Positions 55,415 through 64,000 of a DNA stretch of 64,000 nucleotides are shown piece by piece. The notes under the pieces are model-generated. The model searched no databases. It was not told the DNA's origin and saw nothing but the letters and a program-made list of their open reading frames with translations. The DNA is taken from NCBI GenBank assembly GCA_004299845.1, contig CP036201.1:930001-994000 (forward strand). Reading direction: 5' to 3'. Numbering within the stretch: position 1 is the stretch's first letter; each line of letters opens with the position of its first letter. Origin of the DNA: Verrucomicrobia bacterium S94 (GTDB lineage: Bacteria; Verrucomicrobiota; Kiritimatiellia; Kiritimatiellales; Pontiellaceae). The position numbers and the translations under genes were made by a program.

Positions 55415-56464
55415 TCAGGGATATTGTCCGGGAAACGCAAGTGCTGTGCCAGAATCGAGCCCAAACATAAGATTCATATTCTGTAAGGCATTGCCGGCCT
55501 GACCTTTCATCAGGTTGTCGATATGCGAGATGACACGCAGGCGGTTGCTGCGCTCGTCCACATCGACCGTCAGATTGCAGTAGTTGGTGCCGCGGACATC
55601 GGCAATACTCGCCGGGGTCTGAGCGTCCTGGACCCGTACGAACAGATTATTTTTGTGATATTCCTGATAAATTTCCAGTACTTCTGCCGCTTTTCGGCCG
55701 TCCAGTGTTGCATAAAGACTCGACATGATGCCGCGGCAGAGCGGAACCACCTGGGCGGTAAAGGTCATCTGAACGGGATCGGTGCTCAGCAGACTGAGTT
55801 CCTGTTCCACTTCGACGGTATGTTGGTGTCCTGCCAGTTTGTAGGCGTTCATGTTGTCGTAGCGGTTGGGATAATGAAATGCGGCATTGGGCTTTTTCCC
55901 TGCACCGGAAACGCCGGTTTTACAGTCGGCAATGATGCTTTTCGGATCAATGATTCCGGCGGCAACCGCCGGCGCCAGACCCAGAATACAGCTTACCGCA
56001 AAACAGCCTGGATTGCCGACCAGTCTGTTGGATTCGTTAATATCATGCAGTTCGGCCAGTCCATATACCGTCTGGCTGAGAAGCTCCGGCGATTTGTGGA
56101 TGGGGTCGCGGCCGATAAAGTTGGCATATTCGGCATAGCGTTCTTTGTTTCCGAACCGGAAATCACCGCTGTAGTCGATCACTTTGGCCCCGCGTTCCAG
56201 CTCTTCCGCAGCGGTCTGCATACCGACGCCGTCGGGGGTGGAATAGAAAACCACATCATAATGTTCCCGGTTTTTCGGATCATCCGGAGAGACAATGACA
56301 TCGTCGCAGAAGCTGCGAAGGTGCGGAAAAACATCGCTCATTTTCCGTCCGGTATCCGACAGACTCACCAGACATCCGATTTCCACTTCCGGGTGTTTCA
56401 GCAGCAGCTCGGTAATACCGACTCCGCCATACCCTCCGGCGCCAACGACTTTTGCTTTTATCAT
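55415..56464 (-). CDS. argC: N-acetyl-gamma-glutamyl-phosphate reductase
   Basis: Third step of arginine synthesis: NADPH reduction of N-acetylglutamyl phosphate. The protein has 349 residues from ATG 56464 with AGGAG upstream; a longer frame upstream lacks a site. The Rossmann motif is VVGAGGYGGVGITELL. The catalytic cysteine lies in LVGNPGCFAVSCILGLAP. GHQHTVEVEQEL has the conserved histidine. SGAGKKPNAAFHY is typical of the long (type 1) form. No other arg genes are adjacent. Downstream lies the membrane protein on the same strand. Confidence 0.93.
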   Translation of the reverse strand: MIKAKVVGAGGYGGVGITELLLKHPEVEIGCLVSLSDTGRKMSDVFPHLRSFCDDVIVSPDDPKNREHYDVVFYSTPDGVGMQTAAEELERGAKVIDYSGDFRFGNKERYAEYANFIGRDPIHKSPELLSQTVYGLAELHDINESNRLVGNPGCFAVSCILGLAPAVAAGIIDPKSIIADCKTGVSGAGKKPNAAFHYPNRYDNMNAYKLAGHQHTVEVEQELSLLSTDPVQMTFTAQVVPLCRGIMSSLYATLDGRKAAEVLEIYQEYHKNNLFVRVQDAQTPASIADVRGTNYCNLTVDVDERSNRLRVISHIDNLMKGQAGNALQNMNLMFGLDSGTALAFPGQYP

Positions 56465-56609
56465 GACAGTTCTCCTGAAAAATAAGCCGTAGAATTTAAA
56501 CCACCACGCGTGTTGAATCGACATAAAAGTACTGTAACCCTGTGCTGCGCCGCCATTGTCCGTTTTCAGGGGGCAGAAATACGATGGATCCGAAGTCTGT
56601 CATAAACAG

Positions 56610-58097
56610 TCAGTTCTCCCAGTTTTTACAGCGTTCGACGGCCTGCTTCCATCGGGCGAAGCGCGATTCTGCTTCGTCTTTGCTGATGGACGGTTCAAAG
56701 ATACGGTCGATTTTCCGGATACTGGAAATTTCGCCGGTTGATTGCCAGAAACCGACGGCCAGTCCGGCGAGTGCCGCAGCGCCGAATGCCGTGGTTTCGA
56801 CCATGGCGGGGCGCTCGATGGGCACTTGCAGGAGGTCGGCCTGAATCTGCAGCAGCAGATCGTCGACACAGGCTCCGCCATCCACACGCAGAGAGGGAAT
56901 CGGCCTTCCGCAGTCTTTTTCCATGGCACGCAGCACTTCCAATGACTGGAAGCAGATGGCTTCCTGTGCTGCCCGGGCAATATGGGCTTTTCCGGTCCCG
57001 CGGGTCAGGCCGATGAGGGTCCCGCGTGCGGCGGGATCCCAGTGTGGCGCACCCAGACCGGCAAAGGCCGGGACAAAATAGACGTCGCCGGTGTCGGGAA
57101 CTTCCGCCGCCAGTGCGGAAATGTCGGATGCATTCTGGATGAGGCCCATTTCGTCGCGGAGCCATTGAACGACAGCACCTCCGATAAAGACGCTGCCTTC
57201 GAGGGCATAGTTGATTGATTTGCCGCGTTTCCAGGCCACGGTGGTCAGTAGCTGGTTGTTCGAAGCGACGGATTCAGTGCCGGTATTCATGAGCAGGAAA
57301 CATCCGGTACCGTAGGTGTTTTTGGAAGAGCCGGGGTTGAAGCAGGCCTGACCAAAGAGTGCGGCGTGCTGGTCGCCGGCCATGCCGGCCACGCGGACGC
57401 CGCATTCGCAGAGGAATTTATTGACCGATCCGTAAACTTCGCTGGAGGAACGGACGTCCGGCATCATCGAGACGGGAATATCCAGCAGTTCCAGCAGCTC
57501 GGTATCCCATTCGAGGGTGTGGATATTGAAAAGCAGTGTGCGGGATGCGTTGGTGACATCGGTTATATGCGTGCCGCCCCGGGTCAGTTTCCAGATGAGC
57601 CAGGAATCGATGGTCCCGAATGCCAGTTCTCCGCGTTCCGCCTGTTTGCGGGCACCGTCCACATGGTCGAGAATCCACCGTATTTTGGTTCCGGAAAAGT
57701 AGGGGTCGAGAAACAGTCCTGTTTTTTTATGGAACGTGCCGGCCAGTCCGTCTGCCTTCAGTTTTGCACAGAAGTCTGCTGTGCGGCGGTCCTGCCAGAC
57801 GATGGCGTTATAGATCGGGTTTCCTGTTTTCCGGTTCCATACCACCGTGGTTTCCCGCTGATTGGTAATGCCGATTGCTACGGTATCTTCGCAGTGTACG
57901 CCCGCGTGATGCATCGCTTTCTTTGCGGTGTACTGCTGGGCCGTCCAGATCTGTTCGGGATCGTGTTCAACCCATCCGGGCCGGGGATAGATCTGTTTGA
58001 GCGCTTTACGGGCGGCCGCACGTATATTCCCGGCATGATCGAAAAGAATCGAGCGGGATGAGGTGGTACCTTGATCCAGTGCAAGAACGCATTTCAT
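56610..58097 (-). CDS. glpK: glycerol kinase
   Basis: Phosphorylates glycerol to glycerol 3-phosphate with ATP. The protein has 495 residues, the family norm. It opens with [19 protein letters not shown] (phosphate-binding loop), then INQ-like region [62 protein letters not shown] split by the glycerol site, and [20 protein letters not shown]. The gene has no glpF or glpD next to it. Polysaccharide-degrading relatives use this for lipid glycerol. Confidence 0.95.
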   Translation of the reverse strand: MKCVLALDQGTTSSRSILFDHAGNIRAAARKALKQIYPRPGWVEHDPEQIWTAQQYTAKKAMHHAGVHCEDTVAIGITNQRETTVVWNRKTGNPIYNAIVWQDRRTADFCAKLKADGLAGTFHKKTGLFLDPYFSGTKIRWILDHVDGARKQAERGELAFGTIDSWLIWKLTRGGTHITDVTNASRTLLFNIHTLEWDTELLELLDIPVSMMPDVRSSSEVYGSVNKFLCECGVRVAGMAGDQHAALFGQACFNPGSSKNTYGTGCFLLMNTGTESVASNNQLLTTVAWKRGKSINYALEGSVFIGGAVVQWLRDEMGLIQNASDISALAAEVPDTGDVYFVPAFAGLGAPHWDPAARGTLIGLTRGTGKAHIARAAQEAICFQSLEVLRAMEKDCGRPIPSLRVDGGACVDDLLLQIQADLLQVPIERPAMVETTAFGAAALAGLAVGFWQSTGEISSIRKIDRIFEPSISKDEAESRFARWKQAVERCKNWEN

Positions 58098-58135
58098 AAC
58101 GCGCAGTATAAGAGACGGATCGGCAAACTGAAGGA

Positions 58136-58888
58136 TTAAGTGAGGTTAAGATAATCCCGGTCGAGCAGATGCCCGGGCCGTATATCCTTCATGGAACGAA
58201 GCATACTTTTGCCGAGGTTCGGGAAATCGGATTCCAGGGTTTTCAACAGACGTTCCAGTCTGGCGCGGTCACCCGTCCGGTCAAGCTGTTCGGAATAGTC
58301 GCATTGTCCGAGGTCTGGAAAGTCGAAGGATTCGGCAGCGGTTTCAATCAGGCTTTTCGGGGCATAGCACATCGGACGGATCACCCGCAGTTTTCCGGCA
58401 TTACCGGGAACATTCGGACCCATTGTTTTCAGGCCGGTTCCTCGGAACAGTCCCATCAGGAGACTGGTGCAGAGATCATCGCGGTGGTGGCCCAGAACCA
58501 GTTTTCCAGCCCCGATTTCTTCGGCATAGCCATGAATAAAACCCCGCCGCAGCCGGGAGCAGAGTGCACAGGGGCGTTCTTCGGCTTTTTTTTCGAGGAT
58601 CAGTTCGGCAATGGGGGTTTCAATGACGTTCAGTTTCCAGCGGTGCTTTTCGGCATAGTGGACGAGCGGTTTATGATCCAGTCCCTTGAATCCTTCGCTA
58701 ATGTGGATGGCAAACACCTCAAACTTTACGGGTGCCCGTTTCTGCAGACGGGTGAGAAGGTGCATGAGCATCATGGAATCAACCCCTCCGCTGATGCCGA
58801 CGAGCAGGCGGTCGCCCTCCTGGATCATGCGGTAATCCATCACGGCCTGTCCGGTGAGGCGGCAAAGCTGGGCAAAATAATCGGTCAT
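58136..58888 (-). CDS. ttcA: TtcA-family tRNA 2-thiocytidine synthetase
   Basis: Thiolates C32 of some tRNAs, using ATP and an iron-sulfur cluster. The protein has 250 residues. The PP-loop is [14 protein letters not shown]. The CxxC motif [15 protein letters not shown] and a further cysteine in the region RPMCYAP fit the cluster ligands. [19 protein letters not shown] is the conserved core. It follows murJ by four bases, so the two form an operon. Confidence 0.88.
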   Translation of the reverse strand: MTDYFAQLCRLTGQAVMDYRMIQEGDRLLVGISGGVDSMMLMHLLTRLQKRAPVKFEVFAIHISEGFKGLDHKPLVHYAEKHRWKLNVIETPIAELILEKKAEERPCALCSRLRRGFIHGYAEEIGAGKLVLGHHRDDLCTSLLMGLFRGTGLKTMGPNVPGNAGKLRVIRPMCYAPKSLIETAAESFDFPDLGQCDYSEQLDRTGDRARLERLLKTLESDFPNLGKSMLRSMKDIRPGHLLDRDYLNLT

Positions 58889-58892
58889 AGGG

Positions 58893-60467
58893 TTATCTGC
58901 GGAGTATTGCTGATTTCAGTTCCCGCAATTCCGGGACCCGCAGAAGCACGGATAGCAGAAAATAGGTCAGGGCTCCGAGGGCCATGGCGAAGATCAGGGC
59001 GGTCATGTTTGCAAGTTTCTGCGGAAGCATTTCCCCAAAGAATGGAAGCAGGAGACGGGCTGTAAACCAGGCGGAGACGGCCATCAGGAGTGCACTGCAC
59101 AGATGGCGGACCGAGCTGTGCGCGATGGATTGCCATTCGATATCTTTGATGCGGCGGGTCAGCAGTATGCCGAGCACGGTCATGCCGGCGGCTTCGGCGA
59201 GTACGGTCGAAAAGGCCATTCCGGCATGTTTCCAGTATTCGGGCAGGGTCAGGATGAATATAATGTTGAGTGCAAGGTTGATGAGCACAATGTAGATGCC
59301 GATGCGCACGGGGGTGCGGGTGTCCTGCATGGCGTAAAACGCGGGAACAAACACCTTGGCGGCACTGAAAACGATCAGGCCGGGGGCATAGAACATGAGG
59401 GCGCGGGCGCTCAGCAGGGTGGAATCTTCGGAGAAGCGGCCGCCCCATTCAAAGATGCAGGAAAGGATGTCGGGCGCGAGCACGAGGAGTCCGAGTGCGG
59501 CGGGCAGCATGATAAAGGAGAGGTGTCGCAGCGAATGGCTGATGGTTGAGCTCATGGCGGAATGGTTGTCTTCAGCGCGCTGTTCGGAAAACGTGGGGAG
59601 CAGTACTGTGCCCATGGCTGTGGCGATGATACCGAGAGGGAAATAGATCATGCGTTCACTGTAGAACAGGGCCGCCGGCGCCCAGTCGCCGATCCAGAGA
59701 GCAAGAAGCCGGTCGATCAGAACATTGAACTGCGTGACGGCCATTCCCAGGGCCGCCGGTGCCATAAGCAGGAGCATTTTTCGGATTTTCGGATCATTCC
59801 AACGACTGGAGAATTTAAAGGGGCAGCCGAACCGTTTCAGAGCAGGAAGCTGAATGGCCACCTGGGAAATGCCGGCCAGCAGGACCCCCCAGGCCAGTAC
59901 GGTTGCGCGGGCGGAGGGCTCTTTCCCTGCAATTGGAAATACCGCCAGCATAACCGTGATCAGGATCAGGTTCAGTAGACAGGGGGCAAAGGCGGAGGTG
60001 GCAAAATGTCTATAGGAATTGAGGGCCGCCATTGAGAGGGCGGCCAGGCAGATGAAGACCACATAGGGAAACATGATGCGCGAAAGTTCGAAGGTGATGA
60101 TCCATTTGTCGGAAAAACAGGGGAGTCTGGTGCAGACGGAAAAGAGAAAAACGCCGATGAGGGCAATGGAGGAGAGAAATGCAGCGGTCATGGTGACGAC
60201 TTTTGCGGCCATATTCCATGCGGCCTGATCGCCTTCCTGAGTACGTGTTTCGATAAAAACGGGGACAAAGGCGGCGGAAAGGGCCCCCTCGCCGAACAGG
60301 CGGCGGAACAGATTGGGCAGAGTGAAGGCCACGAAAAAAGCGGAGGCCCAGATGGATGTGCCGAAGTGATAGGCAATAATGATGTCGCGCAGCATGCCCA
60401 GTCCGCGGCTGAGCAGCGTGAAACTTCCGACCACCCCGGCGGAACGTATGACTTTCCCGTCTTTCAA
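58893..60467 (-). CDS. murJ: lipid II flippase MurJ
   Basis: Moves lipid II across the inner membrane for cell-wall synthesis. The protein has 524 residues and about 14 membrane helices. It starts at a TTG (60467) with AGGG upstream; no in-frame ATG is present. Conserved parts are SFTLLSRGLGMLRDIIIAYHFGTS, FTLPNLFRRLFGEGALSAAFVPVF and the helix-7 region with arginines. The long form with VRIGIYIVLINLALNIIF is typical. It is the first gene of the murJ-ttcA operon and divergent from lpxC, so cell-envelope genes cluster here. Confidence 0.92.
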   Translation of the reverse strand: MKDGKVIRSAGVVGSFTLLSRGLGMLRDIIIAYHFGTSIWASAFFVAFTLPNLFRRLFGEGALSAAFVPVFIETRTQEGDQAAWNMAAKVVTMTAAFLSSIALIGVFLFSVCTRLPCFSDKWIITFELSRIMFPYVVFICLAALSMAALNSYRHFATSAFAPCLLNLILITVMLAVFPIAGKEPSARATVLAWGVLLAGISQVAIQLPALKRFGCPFKFSSRWNDPKIRKMLLLMAPAALGMAVTQFNVLIDRLLALWIGDWAPAALFYSERMIYFPLGIIATAMGTVLLPTFSEQRAEDNHSAMSSTISHSLRHLSFIMLPAALGLLVLAPDILSCIFEWGGRFSEDSTLLSARALMFYAPGLIVFSAAKVFVPAFYAMQDTRTPVRIGIYIVLINLALNIIFILTLPEYWKHAGMAFSTVLAEAAGMTVLGILLTRRIKDIEWQSIAHSSVRHLCSALLMAVSAWFTARLLLPFFGEMLPQKLANMTALIFAMALGALTYFLLSVLLRVPELRELKSAILRR

Positions 60468-60702
60468 AATGTTTCCCTGGTTTGCTTATGCGTTTTGAGC
60501 AATAAACCATTAAATGTATCATAAGGCAGGATGCAATGGCAATCAATCGGAGCGGCTCTTGCATCGACCGGTCGGGAATTTTCTGTGGCATCCGGGGTCG
60601 GGAATACGGTACCTGTTTGGTTTTGATTGCCTAGTTTCACTGAAAAATCTAAAGATAGGTTATTCATTCAATCAATTTACCAACTATGGACGGAACCGTT
60701 TT
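60468..60702. promoter_or_regulatory. divergent murJ/lpxC promoter region
   Basis: About 235 bases without a gene between murJ (minus) and lpxC (plus). An upstream in-frame extension of lpxC crosses it but has no ribosome site. The AT-rich stretch near 60640-60690 is a likely place for the lpxC promoter. No clear inverted repeat is seen. Confidence 0.4.
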
Positions 60703-61749
60703 ATGACAGAACCAGGCACCATTCTGATGGGCGATGAAGAGGCGATTAAGGCTTCGTATGCAGAGATGAACGAAATTCCGGTTGACTGGGATTTAAGTGA
60801 AAAGCCGGTTGAGCCGCTTCGCAAAATGCAGACGACCCTCGCCGGTGAGGCGACGTTGACTGGACCGGGAACCTTTATGGGTAAAGCAATGCGCACCATT
60901 ACGCTGTCGCCGTCCAATCAGGAGGGGTGGTGGCTGGACCGCACCGATCTGCCGGGGTCGCTGCCGATCCGTGTAGGCATTGCCAATGTCTGGACGACCG
61001 GACAGATCGTAAGCAATATTGTACTGCGTTCCGGCAATCCGCATAACTATGTGCGTATGGTGGAGCATCTGATTTCGCTGCGTATGGGTATGGGAATCGA
61101 TAATATGACCATTAAGCTCGATTCCGGTGATCCGCCGCTTTTTGAGCAGGGCAGTCTGGATGTGGTGGAAGCCATTCAATCGTGCGGTGTGGAGGAACTG
61201 GACCGGCCGGTGAAATATTTTACGGTCAAGGAGCCGGTTACCGTGGGCGGAACCTATGGCGATTTCGTAACGCTGTCTCCGCCGAAGAATCTGGAAAACC
61301 CGCAGCTGACCATTGACGCGGCGATTAATTTCAACACGGCCCTGGGGAAACAGCGCATCCTTTTTCCGGTCTGCAGAGAACTGACGGAAATGGCGTCGGT
61401 TGCGCGGACGAATACATCGAATGCCAAAGTCTGGTACTGCCGGACGATCGGCAAGCTGTTTGCCGATGTGCGGAATCTGGGTTACAATAAGAAAAACGTA
61501 TCGATTGCCGGGAAAAAACGTTATATCAATGAGCCTCGCCTGGTTCATGAAGGCAAGGCGCTTGAGGCGGTCTGGCATCGTGCTGTACTGGATCTGCTGG
61601 CGGCTATTGCACTGATTCCCAATGGGCAGTTTGTCGGCCACATTAAATCCTACAAAGCCGGACACCGCCTAGACTGTGAACTGATGAAGCAGCTGTACCT
61701 CAATGAAATGCTGGTACCGCTCGATGATTATCTCAAGGGGGTTGAATGA
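60703..61749 (+). CDS. lpxC: UDP-3-O-acyl-N-acetylglucosamine deacetylase LpxC, divergent
   Basis: Zinc deacetylase that commits lipid A synthesis. The protein has 348 residues from ATG 60703. The zinc ligand and base region is [17 protein letters not shown], matching the VEHL motif. The other half has [15 protein letters not shown], where most LpxC have H-K-x-L-D: here the histidine and aspartate are five rather than four residues apart. [16 protein letters not shown] holds the general-acid histidine. The sequence is distant from proteobacterial LpxC and has a longer N-terminus (about 60 residues before the first barrel strand). It overlaps yjbQ by four bases (ATGA). Confidence 0.88.
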   Translation: MTEPGTILMGDEEAIKASYAEMNEIPVDWDLSEKPVEPLRKMQTTLAGEATLTGPGTFMGKAMRTITLSPSNQEGWWLDRTDLPGSLPIRVGIANVWTTGQIVSNIVLRSGNPHNYVRMVEHLISLRMGMGIDNMTIKLDSGDPPLFEQGSLDVVEAIQSCGVEELDRPVKYFTVKEPVTVGGTYGDFVTLSPPKNLENPQLTIDAAINFNTALGKQRILFPVCRELTEMASVARTNTSNAKVWYCRTIGKLFADVRNLGYNKKNVSIAGKKRYINEPRLVHEGKALEAVWHRAVLDLLAAIALIPNGQFVGHIKSYKAGHRLDCELMKQLYLNEMLVPLDDYLKGVE

Positions 61750-62162
61750 AATCGTATCGGAAAGAACTTTGGTTTAATGCGCCGAAACGTCGGCAGATCA
61801 TTCATATCACGCCGGAAGTTGAAGAATGCCTGCGTGAATCGGGAATCCGGGAAGGGCTGTGCCTGGTGAATGCCATGCACATTACGGCATCGGTTTTTAT
61901 TAATGATAATGAAAGCGGACTGCATTCCGATTTCGAGCGCTGGCTTGAAAAACTTGCTCCGGAAAAACCGTATGGACAGTATGCGCACAATGGTTATGAG
62001 GATAATGCGGACGCTCATCTGAAGCGCACCGTTATGGGCCGCGAAGTGGTGGTGGCCGTCACGGACGGAAAACTGGATTTCGGTCCGTGGGAATCGATTT
62101 TCTATTATGAACTCGACGGGATGCGCGATAAACGCGTCCTCGTCAAGATCATCGGGGAATAG
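61746..62162 (+). CDS. yjbQ: YjbQ/UPF0047 family protein
   Basis: Small trimeric enzyme-like protein; the E. coli member has secondary thiamine-phosphate synthase activity. The protein has 138 residues. Conserved parts: [21 protein letters not shown], the segment [20 protein letters not shown] with the histidine and aspartate pair, and [18 protein letters not shown]. Its ATG lies within the lpxC stop (ATGA), so it is translated from the same message. The pairing with lpxC has no obvious biochemical reason. Confidence 0.9.
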   Translation: MKSYRKELWFNAPKRRQIIHITPEVEECLRESGIREGLCLVNAMHITASVFINDNESGLHSDFERWLEKLAPEKPYGQYAHNGYEDNADAHLKRTVMGREVVVAVTDGKLDFGPWESIFYYELDGMRDKRVLVKIIGE

Positions 62163-62166
62163 GCGG

Positions 62167-63120
62167 TTACTGTTTCAGCAGACCGTCAAAATATTCAATG
62201 GTTTTCGCCAGGCCTTCTCGCAGTGGAACTTTCGGTTCCCAGCCGAGTTTTTCTTTGGCCAGCGTGATATCGGGTTTGCGCTGTTTCGGGTCGTCGGCTG
62301 GCAGCGGCTCATAGACCAGTTTCGAGGATGAGTTGGTCAGTTCAATCACATTTTCCGCCAGTTCGATCATGGTGAATTCTCCGGGATTGCCGATGTTGAT
62401 AGGACCGGTGATTTCATCGGGGGAATTCATCAGGCGGATCCATCCTTCAATCAGGTCGGAAACATAGCAGAAAGAACGGGTCTGTGTTCCGTCGCCGTAA
62501 ATCGTGATGTCTTCGCCGCGCAGGGCCTGCATGATGAAGTTGGAAACAACCCGGCCATCGTGCGGATGCATGCGGGGACCGTAGGTGTTGAAAATGCGGA
62601 CCACTTTAATGCGCAGGTTGTGCTGACGCCAGTAATCGAAAAAGAGGGTTTCGGCGCAGCGTTTTCCTTCGTCGTAACAGGAGCGGATGCCGATGGGGTT
62701 GACGTGGCCCCAGTAGGATTCCGGCTGCGGGTGGACATCCGGATCGCCGTAGACTTCTGACGTCGATGCCTGGAAAACCTTGGCTTTCACGCGTTTGGCC
62801 AGTCCAAGCACATTGATGGCGCCGTGAACGCTGGTTTTCGTGGTCTGCACGGGATCAAACTGGTAGTGAACCGGAGAAGCCGGACAGGCGAGATTGTAGA
62901 TTTCGTCGACCTCGACATAGAACGGGAACGTGACGTCGTGACGCATCAGCTCAAAGTAAGGATTGCTCATCAGGTGTGCAATATTGGCCTTCCGCCCGGT
63001 GAAGAAGTTATCCATGCAGATGACATCGCATCCTTCGTCCAGCAGCCGTTCACAGAGAAAGGATCCCAGGAAACCGGCACCTCCGGTTACGAGCACCCGC
63101 TTTTTGATAACATTCTTCAT
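62167..63120 (-). CDS. UDP-glucuronate decarboxylase-like epimerase/dehydratase
   Basis: Makes UDP-xylose from UDP-glucuronate, or a related nucleotide sugar. The protein has 317 residues; ATG 63120 is chosen because GGGGAA lies upstream, and an ATG at 63135 has none. NAD-binding is [14 protein letters not shown]. The segments [38 protein letters not shown] and [13 protein letters not shown] are hallmarks of UDP-glucuronate decarboxylase (UXS). The catalytic Tyr/Lys pair is [26 protein letters not shown] also belongs. Likely role: surface polysaccharide synthesis. Confidence 0.9.
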   Translation of the reverse strand: MKNVIKKRVLVTGGAGFLGSFLCERLLDEGCDVICMDNFFTGRKANIAHLMSNPYFELMRHDVTFPFYVEVDEIYNLACPASPVHYQFDPVQTTKTSVHGAINVLGLAKRVKAKVFQASTSEVYGDPDVHPQPESYWGHVNPIGIRSCYDEGKRCAETLFFDYWRQHNLRIKVVRIFNTYGPRMHPHDGRVVSNFIMQALRGEDITIYGDGTQTRSFCYVSDLIEGWIRLMNSPDEITGPINIGNPGEFTMIELAENVIELTNSSSKLVYEPLPADDPKQRKPDITLAKEKLGWEPKVPLREGLAKTIEYFDGLLKQ

Positions 63121-63237
63121 AACGAAATTCCCCATTTATTTTTGTTTAGCACAATGGTCCCATCGGCGTAGGTTGAAATTAATTCCAATTCGCAGAGATT
63201 TAAGCAATGATCATCTGATTTAAATTTAAGGAGTATT

Positions 63238-64000
63238 ATGTCTGAATCGTTTGCCAAGCCCGTTGTCAGCCGCGATGAATGGATCGCTCGTCTTCCGGAC
63301 CGGGATAAGAAGCTCTATGCCATGTATTCATCGGTCACTGATTGTATTGTGACAGATCAGGCTGTGATGAACGTGCCGGTGGATGATCATATGGTTCATC
63401 GTGGCGACGGGGTCTTTGAATCGTTCAAATGTGTGAACGGCAGTCTGTACAATCTGGAGGATCATCTGGAGCGTCTGGAAAAATCGTGCCGTGCAGTGGG
63501 TATTGCGCTTCCGGTATCGCGGGAGGAGATGGGGCGGATTATTATTCAGACCGTGCGTGCCGGCGGACGGCCGAATGCGCTCATACGTCTGCTGCTTTCA
63601 CGCGGGCAGGGGACGATGGGGGTGAACCCCTATGCCTGTTATTATCCGGAAATCTATGTGGTGGTTTATGAGATGAAGGACGCGAAAATCGGACAGCTGC
63701 CGGAGGGGGCCAGTGTGGGGCTCAGCAAGATCCCGATCAAACCGGGTCTTTTTGCCCAGGTGAAAACCTGTAACTATCTACCGAATGTGCTCATGAAAAA
63801 AGAGGCGGTGGATATGGGGGTCGATTTTACCGTTTCGCTCGATGAAAACCGGTGTATTGCCGAAGGGGCGACAGAAAATATCGGTATAGTCACCCGCGGT
63901 AAGGAGCTGTTCATGCCGCCGCCGGACCGGGTGCTGGCCGGAACGACCGCCCGGCGGGCCATGGAGTTTGCGCAGCAGCTTAAAGCGAAGCGCATTCTGA
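63238..64000 (+). CDS. class IV aminotransferase, cut by window end
   Basis: The first 254 codons of a PLP aminotransferase of fold type IV (branched-chain aminotransferase, D-amino-acid aminotransferase or 4-amino-4-deoxychorismate lyase). AAGGAG lies four bases before ATG 63238, an excellent site. Motifs: HRGDGVFESFKCVNG, LEDHLERLEKSCRAVGI, the PLP lysine in QVKTCNYLPNVLMKKEAVD, and EGATENIGIVTRG for the phosphate-binding turn. The N-terminal 25 residues are an extra extension. Which substrate it takes cannot be told from the part seen. The reading frame is open to the window edge. Confidence 0.88.
   Translation, partial: MSESFAKPVVSRDEWIARLPDRDKKLYAMYSSVTDCIVTDQAVMNVPVDDHMVHRGDGVFESFKCVNGSLYNLEDHLERLEKSCRAVGIALPVSREEMGRIIIQTVRAGGRPNALIRLLLSRGQGTMGVNPYACYYPEIYVVVYEMKDAKIGQLPEGASVGLSKIPIKPGLFAQVKTCNYLPNVLMKKEAVDMGVDFTVSLDENRCIAEGATENIGIVTRGKELFMPPPDRVLAGTTARRAMEFAQQLKAKRIL

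Noticed and set aside
60514-60702. An N-terminal extension of lpxC by 63 residues
   Set aside because: The extension has no ribosome site, reads through the promoter region and is not homologous to LpxC. The ATG at 60703 gives the normal family start.

Overview
The window looks like a chromosomal segment of a Gram-negative, marine-type bacterium of the PVC superphylum, most likely Kiritimatiellota. This is inferred from content: several secreted sulfatases next to algal-polysaccharide glycosidases and a sodium:solute symporter, large Sel1-repeat proteins, and LPS genes (lpxC, lptD). No rRNA is present to confirm it.

Region 1 (1-8.8 kb) is the end of an integrated phage or phage satellite. 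All its genes lie on the minus strand: tyrosine integrase, small HTH regulators, a winged-helix replication protein, a DnaC-like loader, a terminase small subunit and virion-like proteins. It is bounded by the 3' half of a tRNA-Asn gene, a probable att site. Region 2 (8.9-16.2 kb) is core sequence: a DUF6172-type protein, glutamate dehydrogenase, prolyl-tRNA synthetase, a BamD-like TPR protein and LptD. Region 3 (16.28-17.52 kb) is a complete IS110-family element. Its noncoding left end can be folded into a bridge-RNA-like structure with guide segments that match the element's own ends.

Region 4 (17.7-39.3 kb) is a polysaccharide-utilisation region: three sulfatases plus one sulfatase remnant, GH28, a symporter, GH29, GH16, GH2, a GH94-type phosphorylase and three paralogous five-bladed-propeller hydrolases. 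GH16, GH29, GH2 and sulfatases together suggest a sulfated red-algal galactan such as porphyran, which is an inference. Two divergent promoter regions 11 kb apart share an almost identical 19-bp operator-like sequence. A decayed AraC regulator and another gene remnant lie inside the region.

Region 5 (39.3-48.6 kb) holds a large SF1 helicase with a DUF2726-like nuclease end, possibly a defence protein, and two huge Sel1-repeat proteins side by side. Region 6 (48.7-64 kb) is housekeeping: monomeric isocitrate dehydrogenase, leuCD, alr, argC, glpK, murJ-ttcA, lpxC-yjbQ, a UDP-glucuronate decarboxylase-like gene and a class IV aminotransferase cut by the window end.

Six reading-frame breaks in five recognisable genes, plus a seventh in a gene remnant, are each repaired by adding one G or C to a short G/C run. 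Systematic homopolymer under-calling in the assembly is the simplest explanation, so these genes are annotated as full length with the break noted.
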